DNA from: Acidobacteriota bacterium
GTDB lineage: Bacteria; Acidobacteriota; Terriglobia; Terriglobales; Acidobacteriaceae
DNA: 6,165 nucleotides
Assembly: GCA_021781075.1 (NCBI GenBank)
Contig: JAJXXN010000300.1
Coordinates: 1 to 6,165 of the forward strand
Direction of reading: 5' to 3'
The notes beneath the pieces were generated by a model. The model was not told where the DNA came from. It searched no databases and saw only the letters and a list, made by a program, of their open reading frames with translations. Below are positions 1-6,123 of this stretch, piece by piece (the first letter of the stretch is position 1; every line of letters begins with the position of its first letter). A program made the position numbers and the translations under genes.

Positions 1-16
1 TGTGAGCTTAATCACC
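1..16. promoter_or_regulatory. CRP/FNR-family-like operator candidate
   Basis: The bases TGTGA, six spacer bases, then TCACC match the classical CRP consensus (TGTGA-N6-TCACA) at nine of ten core positions. The site lies at the window edge, so any regulated gene would probably lie to the left. CRP-family regulators are widespread, but nothing here shows that this genome has one with this specificity, and one such match in AT-rich DNA can arise by chance. Confidence 0.25.
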
Positions 17-29
17 TGTCTGTGTCCAC

Positions 30-46
30 TACCCGATTTTTGGGTA
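30..46. repeat. Small inverted repeat TACCC / GGGTA
   Basis: A 5-bp perfect stem (30-34 with 42-46) encloses a 7-base loop containing five T. It may form a hairpin in either transcript. It has no U-tract placed for a terminator, and its role is unknown. Confidence 0.3.
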
Positions 47-96
47 AATAAATGCGGTGCGACAATCTGTCCCGAAAAATAATATAACAGTCTTTA

Positions 97-122
97 GGCC
101 TCCATCGAAAGGTGGAAAGGCC
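97..122. repeat. GGCC-based hairpin
   Basis: GGCCTCCA (97-104) pairs with TGGA plus GGCC (113-116 and 119-122), with a two-A bulge at 117-118 and an 8-base loop. This gives an eight-pair stem. Neither side is followed directly by a T-run, so it is not a canonical intrinsic terminator. It could be an mRNA leader or trailer structure, or a protein-binding dyad. It stands out as a GC-rich stem in AT-rich surroundings. Confidence 0.4.
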
Positions 123-129
123 GAGAAGG

Positions 130-145
130 TGAAAAATATTTTTCA
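130..145. repeat. 16-bp perfect AT palindrome
   Basis: TGAAAAATATTTTTCA is a perfect inverted repeat with no central spacer. Dyads of this kind serve as dimeric regulator sites or as the core of AT-rich bidirectional terminators. On the plus strand it ends in T5-C-A-T3, which gives modest terminator character. No gene is close enough to assign a role. Confidence 0.45.
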
Positions 146-258
146 TTTCAGTAACGAGAGTCAATCACATGTTGCCACAAGTAAAGTGATGAAGCGGTTT
201 CTTGTTTAAACATATTGACTCAGTTTGCTGGTGAATTCATCTGCCTGTACTTGAAAAT

Positions 259-275
259 CCGCCCCTATGGGGAGG
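259..275 (-). terminator. Weak intrinsic terminator candidate of the small membrane-protein gene
   Basis: Read on the minus strand, CCTCCCC-ATA-GGGGCGG forms a stem of four C-G pairs, one mismatch and two more C-G pairs around a three-base loop. It is followed by ATTTTC. It begins about 23 bases after the stop codon of the minus-strand gene ending at 299, a reasonable place for a terminator. The T-run is short and the tight loop is not ideal. Confidence 0.35.
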
Positions 276-298
276 TGAAATCAAATTGGCGGGCAGCT

Positions 299-658
299 TC
301 AACCTTTGAAAAATGCAATGACGGCACCGCCGGCGAGGATGAGCAAGCCGCCAACATAGATGGGGAGGGTGGGGGACTGGCCAAAGCGGATTTTATTGAG
401 GATTTGCGCGACAAGAAAGAAGAGGACGACGTAGACGCCGAGAAGGCGGCCGAAGTCCCAGCGCGGCAGGTTGACAAAGGCCCCATAGGCACTGAGGACA
501 ACCACACCGGCAGCGATGGCGGCGAAGCGGGCCCAGCCGGAGGAGCGGTAGAAGGCGGTTTGGAAGAGCGAATCGCCGAATGCCTCGAGGAAGGCGGCGA
601 AGGCGAGGATGAGGATTGCGCCGGGCGGGAAGGCGACGAGTTTGTTGAGGAGGTTCAT
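299..658 (-). CDS. Small four-helix membrane protein, SMR/YnfA (UPF0060)-like
   Basis: The 119-residue product is almost entirely hydrophobic, with four predicted membrane helices at about residues 13-31, 43-62, 70-88 and 98-117. Length and topology match the small multidrug resistance superfamily, and the layout resembles the YnfA/UPF0060 branch. A glutamate (E25) sits in helix 1, where SMR proteins carry their essential acidic residue. Helix 3 is preceded by FGR, and helix 4 contains a GG-rich LILAGG stretch. Family members export cationic compounds or flip lipid-linked sugars; the substrate here cannot be read from sequence. I chose the ATG at 658, with a weak GGAG about 11 bases upstream, because the reading frame further upstream encodes a proline- and arginine-rich, non-membrane stretch that looks non-coding. 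It diverges from the glycosyltransferase gene. The gene is well supported; the family call is moderate. Confidence 0.75.
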   Translation of the reverse strand: MNLLNKLVAFPPGAILILAFAAFLEAFGDSLFQTAFYRSSGWARFAAIAAGVVVLSAYGAFVNLPRWDFGRLLGVYVVLFFLVAQILNKIRFGQSPTLPIYVGGLLILAGGAVIAFFKG

Positions 659-750
659 GGCGTTGCCGACTCCAAGGTGGATTGATTGGCGATTAGGGAT
701 GATACTAGGGAGTGTTGCATAAGGATTCCATTTTGAAGTTGCGGGGTACG
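659..750. promoter_or_regulatory. Divergent promoter region
   Basis: This short space separates the divergent small membrane-protein gene and the glycosyltransferase gene, so it should hold promoters for both. The only plausible -10 element I see for the plus strand is GATACT (701-706), and no -35 element is well spaced from it (TTGATT at 682-687 is only 13 bases away). If the glycosyltransferase starts upstream of 751, the intergenic space shrinks to as little as 53 bp. Confidence 0.35.
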
Positions 751-2181
751 ATGGACGGGTTGGCCGGGCGGGCACGCCACAATTGGCGCGTGCTGCTGGT
801 TTGCGCAGTCGTGCTGGCACTGGGCCTGTGGATGCGGTTGTGGATGCTCAACAGCTTTCCGCAGATTTTTGACGACACCTATATTTACGGAAACATTGCC
901 AGCAATATTCTGCATGGCAGCTACGCGCTGACCGATGGCAGCGGCGCGGTGCATGGGACGCTGATCCGGCTGCCGGGCTACCCGCTATTTTTGGCCGGCT
1001 GCTTCAAGCTTTTTGGCGTGGGCAATTACCTTGCTGTGCAGTGGCTGCAGATTGGGATGGACCTGTTTGGCGCGCTGATGCTGGCGGATTTTGCGCGGCG
1101 GTGGAGCGGGTCGCGGCTTGCCGGGGTTTTTACTCTGGTGATTGCGGCATTGTGCCCTTTCACGGCGATTTACTCCACGGCCCCGCTGGCCGAGGCGCCA
1201 ACTTTGTTTTTGGTTGCGGTCGCGCTGTGGAGTTTGCAACGGTTCAGTGGGAAGGCGGAGGGTGGCGCGGGGTGGGTATGGATTTTGCTTTTCACCTTTG
1301 CCATCACCGTCACGGCCTTGCTACGCCCGGATGGGGTGCTGGTGGGTGTGGTTCTCTTCCCCGCCCTGCTGCTTACGGGCTGGCGGAAATCGGCGAGGGT
1401 TGAGGCGCGGCGAAAGTTGATGGTGAAGGCTGCCGCTGCCATGGTCTTGGCGGCCCTGCCCTTTGCCGCGTGGACGTGGCGGAACTGGGAACGCTTCCAT
1501 GTCGTTGAACCTCTGGCCCCCAGGTATGCGACCGACCCAGGCGAGCCTACGTACCCGGGATTTCAAAAGTGGACCAAGACGTGGTGCCTGGATTTTGTTT
1601 CGACATACCAAATTTATTGGAATTTTCCGGACGAGCGGATTGACGTGGGGAATCTGCCCGGGCGCGCATTTGATTCCGCCGGGCAGTGGCGCGAGACGGC
1701 TGCATTGTTGGATGACTACAACACAGCCGTGAAGGACAGCCATGGTGTGGGCCCGGAACTCGATGCCCGCTTCATGGATTTGGCTGACAAACGGATTCGG
1801 GCGAACCCGCTGCGGTATTACCTGTGGCTGCCAATGGGGCGCGTGGCGGACATGTGGCTGCACCCGCGGGTGGAAAACCTGCCCATTGATTTGGACTGGT
1901 GGGTGTATTCGCACCACCACACGGAGACGCGCATCAGCTGGGCCCTGGCGGGGCTGAATGCGCTTTACATGTTGTTGGGCGTGGCGGGATTGCTGCTGCG
2001 GCCGCGGTGGGGCTGGGCGATGCTGGCTTATTTTGTGCTGCGCAGCTTGATGCTGGCGACTATTGAAGCGCCCGAGGCGCGGTATACGCTGGAGTGTTTC
2101 CCGATGCTGTTTGCGCTGGGCGGGTATTTGGTAGGACGCAAGATGAAAGCATGGTGGGGAAAATCACTCGCTATTGTCTAA
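751..2181 (+). CDS. GT-C membrane glycosyltransferase, GT39/ArnT-like
   Basis: This 476-residue polytopic membrane protein is probably an inner-membrane enzyme that moves a sugar from a polyprenyl-phosphate donor to a lipid, glycan or protein acceptor on the periplasmic side. A first helix (about residues 13-33) is followed by a loop with the acidic pair D41-D42, as in GT-C enzymes where this loop holds the catalytic or metal-binding acid. RLPGYP (73-78), AEAP (147-150), LRPDG (191-195), the W-x-W-R-N element (241-245) and PEARY (441-445) are all hallmarks of the ArnT/PMT-like superfamily. A soluble segment (about 250-355) interrupts the helices. Donor and acceptor are unknown. The start is uncertain: ATG 751 has GGGG four bases upstream, TTG 733 has a better-spaced AAGGA, and GTG 712 is the most upstream option in this frame. 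Its divergent SMR-like neighbour may be related in function. Confidence 0.88.
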   Translation: MDGLAGRARHNWRVLLVCAVVLALGLWMRLWMLNSFPQIFDDTYIYGNIASNILHGSYALTDGSGAVHGTLIRLPGYPLFLAGCFKLFGVGNYLAVQWLQIGMDLFGALMLADFARRWSGSRLAGVFTLVIAALCPFTAIYSTAPLAEAPTLFLVAVALWSLQRFSGKAEGGAGWVWILLFTFAITVTALLRPDGVLVGVVLFPALLLTGWRKSARVEARRKLMVKAAAAMVLAALPFAAWTWRNWERFHVVEPLAPRYATDPGEPTYPGFQKWTKTWCLDFVSTYQIYWNFPDERIDVGNLPGRAFDSAGQWRETAALLDDYNTAVKDSHGVGPELDARFMDLADKRIRANPLRYYLWLPMGRVADMWLHPRVENLPIDLDWWVYSHHHTETRISWALAGLNALYMLLGVAGLLLRPRWGWAMLAYFVLRSLMLATIEAPEARYTLECFPMLFALGGYLVGRKMKAWWGKSLAIV

Positions 2182-2193
2182 CGATTGACTTCC

Positions 2194-2205
2194 GATGCGC
2201 GCATC
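2194..2205. repeat. 12-bp palindrome between convergent genes
   Basis: GATGCGCGCATC is a perfect inverted repeat in the 49-bp space between the convergent glycosyltransferase and LolA-like genes. A second GCATC follows nearby and offers an alternative pairing. Placement suggests transcript ends for both strands, but there is no T-run on either side, so an intrinsic terminator is not demonstrated. Confidence 0.3.
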
Positions 2206-2230
2206 TGGCATCCGGGTTCACTATCAACAC

Positions 2231-2938
2231 TCAGCGGTTGACGTAGGTGGTTTGCGCATTGACGGGCAATTTGAATTCTGCGTCGCCAAGCGGCTGATTG
2301 AGCTTGAAGTCGAAGTAGACGCTGACGCGGTACTCCCCGTCGGGCTCCTCGAAGAGCTGTTTGAGGCTTACGCCGCGGGCGAGATCGATCCAGACCGTGA
2401 CCTTGGAAAACAGTTTGCGGACATTGGGATCGCGGGCGATGAGTTCGAGCTTTTCAGTCTTGATGCCGTCAATGAGCTCGGAACCTTTGTCCGTTATCTC
2501 CCATTTGGCTTCGAGGTCTTTGCCACTGGCGCCGAAGCCGAGGAGCATGTAACTTTCAAACTGGCTGGCCTTGGTGATGCGCGTGACCTGGTTGGCCGCG
2601 CCCTCGTAAAGCTGAAACTGGCCTTCAGTGTAGGTGTAGACGGTTTTGGAGGGGTGTCCGTTGTGCTCCTTGATGTGCGCAGCCATGCGGAAGCGCGCGG
2701 GGGAGTGCTCGAAGTAGATGGTCCCCTTCTGCTTGTCGGTGTCAGGCACAGGATCGGTCTGCACGGTGTCGTACTCGAAGTCGGCCTGTGCGGTGTGGAA
2801 GTTTTTGGCTGTCTCGTCGAGGCGGCGAAGGACGCCTTGCAACTGGTCGTCGGTTTTGGATTGCGCGGAGGCGCAATACGGCGCCGCGGCAAGGGCAGTA
2901 AGGAGTGGCAAAAGCAGCAGACGGTATGGAACGCGCAT
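2231..2938 (-). CDS. LolA-like outer-membrane lipoprotein carrier protein
   Basis: The 235-residue product starts with a classical signal peptide: MRVPYR, a leucine-rich core and an ASA cleavage site after about residue 25. The mature part begins QSKTDDQLQGVL. It has the alternating strand pattern of the LolA/LolB fold, including KGTIYFEHSPARFRM (71-85), which matches the G-x-(L/I)-x-(V/F)-x-R-P-x-x-F/R-like signature of LolA, then paired strands and an F/Y-rich C-terminal half. LolA proteins carry lipoproteins through the periplasm to the outer membrane. Some homologues in this style may serve other hydrophobic ligands, so exact function is inferred. Cys22 is not in a lipobox (a tyrosine precedes it), so the protein is probably soluble and periplasmic. 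The ATG at 2938 has AAGGA five bases upstream. It is probably the last gene of the ndh-serS cluster, 60 bp after the preceding gene. Confidence 0.85.
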   Translation of the reverse strand: MRVPYRLLLLPLLTALAAAPYCASAQSKTDDQLQGVLRRLDETAKNFHTAQADFEYDTVQTDPVPDTDKQKGTIYFEHSPARFRMAAHIKEHNGHPSKTVYTYTEGQFQLYEGAANQVTRITKASQFESYMLLGFGASGKDLEAKWEITDKGSELIDGIKTEKLELIARDPNVRKLFSKVTVWIDLARGVSLKQLFEEPDGEYRVSVYFDFKLNQPLGDAEFKLPVNAQTTYVNR

Positions 2939-2998
2939 TGAAATCCTTGTAGAAGAAATGATTCGCTGTTGAACTGAAGGCCGGCGATCGGAGAAATG
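2939..2998 (-). promoter_or_regulatory. Gap carrying the LolA-like gene's ribosome binding site
   Basis: On the minus strand AAGGA lies five bases before the ATG at 2938, a good Shine-Dalgarno. I see no convincing promoter or terminator in these 60 bases, so read-through from the upstream gene is likely. Confidence 0.4.
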
Positions 2999-3391
2999 TT
3001 ACTTGTGCACCCAGGCCTTCCAGTCCATGAGATTTCCATTGGCATCGCAGGTTGATTCCCAATGGGTGAGGAAAAACTCGTCGCCCGTCACGGGTTCGAG
3101 TGCTTTTTTAAGCGCCTTGCGTGCGGTTTTTTCATCCGTACCGAGGGGGAGTGGTTTGCCATCCGCACCTAAAACCGACTGGGCTTTCACGGTGACGATG
3201 AGCCCATGGGCTCCATCGCCAACAATCTGCATGGGCAGCGCCGCGCCGACGTTCTGCGGCGGCTTGTCGCCGTAATCCCAAAGATGCGGCGTGACGAAGA
3301 TGAAGAGCAAAATCAGAGTGACCATGATGTCGTAATGCAGGCTGCCGCGTGGATGGGTCCACCAGATGTAGCTTTTGAGAGTTTTGTTCAT
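2999..3391 (-). CDS. Uncharacterised single-pass membrane protein with periplasmic domain
   Basis: I do not recognise a named family. The 130-residue protein has a short cytoplasmic N-terminus with aromatic and basic residues (SYIWWTHPRGSLHYD), one membrane helix at about residues 21-36 and a soluble domain of about 90 residues that is probably periplasmic. That domain contains GLIVTVKAQ, a lysine/alanine-rich helical stretch (88-98) and a C-terminal FFLTHWES...WKAWV segment with one cysteine (C105 region). There is no signal cleavage site and no lipobox. The ATG at 3391 follows GGGAAGAG by a few bases. This Shine-Dalgarno overlaps the serS stop codon, and the gap is only 11 bp, so translational coupling to serS is likely. 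A TTG at 3406 is an alternative start but less well placed. The single N-terminal anchor recalls TolR/ExbD-type topology, but I see no sequence motif that supports that family. Confidence 0.75.
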   Translation of the reverse strand: MNKTLKSYIWWTHPRGSLHYDIMVTLILLFIFVTPHLWDYGDKPPQNVGAALPMQIVGDGAHGLIVTVKAQSVLGADGKPLPLGTDEKTARKALKKALEPVTGDEFFLTHWESTCDANGNLMDWKAWVHK

Positions 3392-3402
3392 GGTCTCTTC
3401 CC

Positions 3403-4728
3403 TCAATCCGCTTTGGTGATGCGCTCAATGCCGCCCATATAGGGCTTGAGCGCCCCGGGGACGACAACAGAGCCGTCGGCCTGCTGGTAGTTTTCAAGGA
3501 TGGCGAGCCAGGTGCGGCCCACGGCAAGGCCGCTTCCGTTGATGGTGTGCACAAACCCGGTTTTTCCCTTGCCCGCCGGCTTGTAGCGGATGTTGGCGCG
3601 ACGGGCCTGGAAGCCCTCAAAGTTGGAGCAGGAGCTGATTTCGCGATACAAACCCTGGCCGGGCAACCAGACTTCCAAGTCGTAGGTCTTCGCGGAGCTG
3701 AAGCCAGTGTCGCCGGTGCAGAGCAGCATGCGGCGGTAGGGGAGCTTCAATGCCTCCAGGATTTCCTCGGCATCGCGGGTGAGCTTCTCATGCTCGGCGT
3801 CGGAGTCTTCCGGCTTGGTGAACTTGACCAGCTCAACTTTTTGGAACTGATGCTGGCGGATGATGCCGCGGACATCTTTGCCGTAGGCGCCGGCCTCGGC
3901 GCGGAAGCAGGGCGTGTAGGCGGTGAGGCAAATGGGGAGGCGCGCCTCGTCGAGAATTTCGTCGCGGTAGAGGTTGGTGACCGGGACCTCGGCGGTGGGG
4001 ATGAGCCAGTGGTCGTTGTCTTTGAATTCACCGCGCGAGGTGGCCTCTGCGTCGGCGTCGGAGCAGCGGAACAAATCCTCGGCGAATTTGGGGAGCTGGC
4101 CCGTGCCGTAGAGGGATTTGCTGTTGACCATGAAGGGCGGCAGCACTTCGGTATAGCCATGCTTCTGGGTGTGCAGGTCGAGCATGAAGCTAATCAACGC
4201 ACGTTCGAGGCGGGCGCCCGCGCCCATGAGCACACTGAAGCGCGCGCCGGAGAGCTTGGCGGCGCGTTCGAGGTCGAGGATGCCGAGACTCTCGCCAATC
4301 TCCCAGTGGGGTTTTGGCGTGAAGTCGAATTGCGGCTTTTCGCCCCAGGTCTTGACCGTGGCGTTGTCGGCTTCGCTTGTGCCAGTGGGGACCTCGTCGC
4401 GTGTCAGGTTGGGGACGCTGGCAAGCGCGAGGTGGAGCTCATTGTCGAGCTTGCCGGCCGCGGCATCGAGTGAGTCAAGCTCGTCCTTGAGGGCGCGGGT
4501 TTCATCCATCAGCGCGGTGGCGTCGCCGCCGGATTTTTTCAGCGCACCGACCTGCTGGCTGAGTTCGTTGCGGCGGGCCTTGAGCTGCTCGGCGCGGGTG
4601 ATGGCCTCGCGGCGTCGCTGGTCGAGGGAGTGGAAGTCGCCGAGGAGCGCTGCGGGGTCGGCTCCACGGGCGCGAAGTTTTTGCTCAACCAACGCGAGGT
4701 TGGCGCGGACAAATGCTAAATCCAACAT
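3403..4728 (-). CDS. serS: Seryl-tRNA synthetase
   Basis: This 441-residue class II aminoacyl-tRNA synthetase charges tRNA-Ser (and tRNA-Sec where present) with serine in the cytoplasm. The N-terminus MLDLAFVRANLALVE is typical of bacterial SerRS. Residues about 30-105 form the long antiparallel coiled coil that grips the long variable arm of tRNA-Ser. The catalytic core has motif 1 (about 172-198, ending in EVLPP), the serine-binding TAE loop (245-247), motif 2 with FRAE (275-278) and motif 3 G-L-A-V-G-R-T (400-406). Length is normal and no key residue is missing. The ATG at 4728 is fixed by homology and by an in-frame TAA 15 bases upstream. There is no recognisable Shine-Dalgarno directly before it, which is unusual for this gene. 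It lies 38 bp after ndh and 11 bp before the membrane protein, so it is probably co-transcribed with both. Confidence 0.98.
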   Translation of the reverse strand: MLDLAFVRANLALVEQKLRARGADPAALLGDFHSLDQRRREAITRAEQLKARRNELSQQVGALKKSGGDATALMDETRALKDELDSLDAAAGKLDNELHLALASVPNLTRDEVPTGTSEADNATVKTWGEKPQFDFTPKPHWEIGESLGILDLERAAKLSGARFSVLMGAGARLERALISFMLDLHTQKHGYTEVLPPFMVNSKSLYGTGQLPKFAEDLFRCSDADAEATSRGEFKDNDHWLIPTAEVPVTNLYRDEILDEARLPICLTAYTPCFRAEAGAYGKDVRGIIRQHQFQKVELVKFTKPEDSDAEHEKLTRDAEEILEALKLPYRRMLLCTGDTGFSSAKTYDLEVWLPGQGLYREISSCSNFEGFQARRANIRYKPAGKGKTGFVHTINGSGLAVGRTWLAILENYQQADGSVVVPGALKPYMGGIERITKAD

Positions 4729-4766
4729 GACATTACCATTTTACTAGACATTGCACTGGGTGCCTC
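4729..4766 (-). other. ndh-serS gap without a clear serS ribosome binding site
   Basis: The 38 bases hold two out-of-frame ATG codons in the frame of an 11-codon open frame (start 4751, stop TAG at 4716-4718) that runs across the serS start. The only purine-rich element, AGAGG, is about 12 bases before ATG 4751 and too far from the serS ATG to act as a normal Shine-Dalgarno. No promoter or terminator is evident. Confidence 0.3.
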
Positions 4767-6098
4767 TCAGCTTTTGCCCTTCAGATTTGCCTTATATTCC
4801 GTCCAGCCGATAAGGCTTTGGTCGCCGGTAATGAGGCGCGCGCTGCGGGTGAAGGTCATATAGGTCCAAACCCAGGTTGCAAAAACTGCGAGTCGGTTGC
4901 GAAAGCCGACCAAAAAAAAGATGTGGACTACCAGCCAGGTGACCCAGGCGACAAAACCGCTGAGTTTGGCGTGGAAGGGCCAGCTGATGTTGGCAACGGC
5001 ATCCATGCGTCCGATGGTCGCGAGGTCGCCCTTGTTGAAGTAGTGGAAGGGTGGGCGCGGGCGGCTTGTGAGGTCGGCGGCAATGATCTTGCCGATGTGG
5101 TCGCCCATCTGCATCGCCGGTTGTGCGACGCCCGGGACGCGTTTGCCGTTTTCTTCGTAGTGGGCGAGGTCTCCGAGTACAAAAATATTTGGGAGTTCAG
5201 GTGGATGCAGTGTTTGGTTGACGATGACGCAGCCGCGATTGTCAAGTTTTACACCGGTGGTTGCGCCGAGCATTTTTCCGACTGGCGAGGCTTGCACGCC
5301 GGCTGCCCATAGGGTGACGACCGAGTCAATTTGTTGGTCGCCAATCTTCACCCAGCCGGGGCCGATGTCTGTTACGTGTACGCCAGTGCGGACCAGGACG
5401 CCAAGCCTGGTGAGTTCTTTTTCAGCCTTTGCGGAAAGAACTGCAGGATATGCGCCTAGCACGCGCGGCGAGCCTTCGATGAGCATGACCTTGGAGCGAG
5501 ATGGGTCGATCTGGCGGAAATCGCGCTTCATGTACAGTTGCGCGATGTCGCAAATTGCACCAGCGAGTTCGACGCCTGTGGGCCCGCCGCCGATGACGAC
5601 AAAGTTCAACTGCGGATGCCAGCCCTTCTCGATCATCTGCCGCTCGGCTAGTTCAAAGGCCAGTAGCACGCGACGGCGGATCTCTGTGGCGTCTTCGATG
5701 GTCTTGAGTCCGGGGGCAAATTTCGCCCATTCGTCTTTGCCAAAGTAGGAGTGCGTTGCGCCGGTGGCGAGTACGAGGTAGTCGAAGTCGAGGCAGGCTC
5801 CGGTGGCAAGCTCGACCTGATGAGCCGCGGTGTCGATGCCGACCAGTTCATCCATCAACACGCGCGCGTTTTTCTGTTTGCGCAAAATACCGCGGATGGG
5901 CTGGGCAATATCTGCCGGGCTTAAAACGGCGAGTGCAACCTGATAGAGAAGCGGCTGGAAGGTGTGGTGGTTGCGGCGGTCTATGAGGGTGATCTCGACG
6001 GGCAGTTCAGCGAGGCTTTTGGCCGCGTTAACGCCCGCAAAACCACCACCTACGATGATCACTCGCGGGCGCTTGGGAATCGGATTTGTATCAAGCAA
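4767..6098 (-). CDS. ndh: Type II NADH dehydrogenase (FAD-dependent NADH:quinone oxidoreductase)
   Basis: The 443-residue flavoprotein transfers electrons from NADH to membrane quinone without pumping protons. An N-terminal FAD-binding Rossmann motif (IVGGGFAG, 15-22) is followed by the NADH-binding motif VVIGGGPTGVELAG (167-180), with E208 at the end of the second strand, which favours NADH over NADPH. The FAD-binding LGD (308-310) and the quinone-site signature AQPAMQMG (325-332) are typical of NDH-2. A C-terminal hydrophobic segment (about 383-415, rich in W, F and V) should dock it on the membrane. Length is normal. The reading frame opens at a TTG (6098) with AGAGG about nine bases upstream; an in-frame TAA at 6120-6122 excludes any longer start. 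A much stronger Shine-Dalgarno and ATG at 6120 lie in another frame. It is probably the first visible gene of the minus-strand cluster. Confidence 0.95.
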   Translation of the reverse strand: MLDTNPIPKRPRVIIVGGGFAGVNAAKSLAELPVEITLIDRRNHHTFQPLLYQVALAVLSPADIAQPIRGILRKQKNARVLMDELVGIDTAAHQVELATGACLDFDYLVLATGATHSYFGKDEWAKFAPGLKTIEDATEIRRRVLLAFELAERQMIEKGWHPQLNFVVIGGGPTGVELAGAICDIAQLYMKRDFRQIDPSRSKVMLIEGSPRVLGAYPAVLSAKAEKELTRLGVLVRTGVHVTDIGPGWVKIGDQQIDSVVTLWAAGVQASPVGKMLGATTGVKLDNRGCVIVNQTLHPPELPNIFVLGDLAHYEENGKRVPGVAQPAMQMGDHIGKIIAADLTSRPRPPFHYFNKGDLATIGRMDAVANISWPFHAKLSGFVAWVTWLVVHIFFLVGFRNRLAVFATWVWTYMTFTRSARLITGDQSLIGWTEYKANLKGKS

Positions 6099-6120
6099 GG
6101 GGAATGCCTCTGACAGACAT
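6091..6120 (-). other. Nine-codon open frame overlapping the ndh start
   Basis: ATG at 6120 opens MSVRGIPLA and stops at a TGA (6093-6091) just inside ndh. It is preceded by the strong Shine-Dalgarno described next. It may be a leader peptide coupled to ndh, or the true ndh start displaced by a one-base indel in the four-C run (6099-6102). With three C the frame continues straight into ndh. Confidence 0.35.
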
Positions 6121-6123
6121 TAT

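Larger units (their letters stand above)
1..298. other. AT-rich non-coding region with inverted repeats
   Basis: No convincing gene is visible here. The open stretches at the left edge (for example frame 2 up to a TAA at 80-82) are too short to judge and lack a recognisable start or family. The base composition is clearly more AT-rich than the coding DNA to the right, as expected for a regulatory intergenic region or a piece of foreign DNA. It contains a CRP-like dyad (1-16), a small hairpin (30-46), a GGCC hairpin (97-122), a 16-bp perfect palindrome (130-145) and a GC hairpin next to the 3' end of the small membrane-protein gene (259-275). A leftward gene beyond the window edge may use part of this as its upstream region. 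That is inference only. Confidence 0.6.

Noticed and set aside
80..86. TAATAT/TATATT as a -10 element on either strand
   Set aside because: The hexamer is good, but no acceptable -35 lies 16-18 bases away on either strand, and AT-rich DNA produces such hexamers by chance.
61..145. Possible riboswitch (GEMM or guanidine type) in the hairpin region
   Set aside because: The conserved core bases of those classes are absent, and no suitable gene lies downstream in the window.
215..243. TTGACT as a plus-strand -35 element
   Set aside because: At 16-17 bases spacing the -10 would be TCATCT or CATCTG, a poor match, and no plus-strand gene follows within several hundred bases.
215..685. Plus-strand open frame opposite the small membrane-protein gene
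   Set aside because: The product is a D/E/G-rich shadow of the hydrophobic minus-strand protein, and the TTG start has no ribosome site.
1321..1920. Minus-strand open frame opposite the glycosyltransferase
   Set aside because: The product is rich in P, R, H and Q without domain features, while the plus strand carries all GT-C motifs.
2290..2938. LolA-like protein as a lipoprotein through Cys22
   Set aside because: The residue before the cysteine is tyrosine, not A/G/S, so there is no lipobox; an ASA signal peptidase I site follows.
2195..2941. Plus-strand open frame (248 codons) opposite the LolA-like gene
   Set aside because: It mirrors the LolA-like gene, which has a signal peptide, family signature and a good ribosome site. 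The antisense product shows no recognisable domain.
3547..4473. Long plus-strand open frame (308 codons) opposite serS
   Set aside because: It lies fully antisense to a well-conserved serS gene, and its product is a low-complexity A/G/V/E-rich sequence typical of antisense frames in GC-rich DNA.
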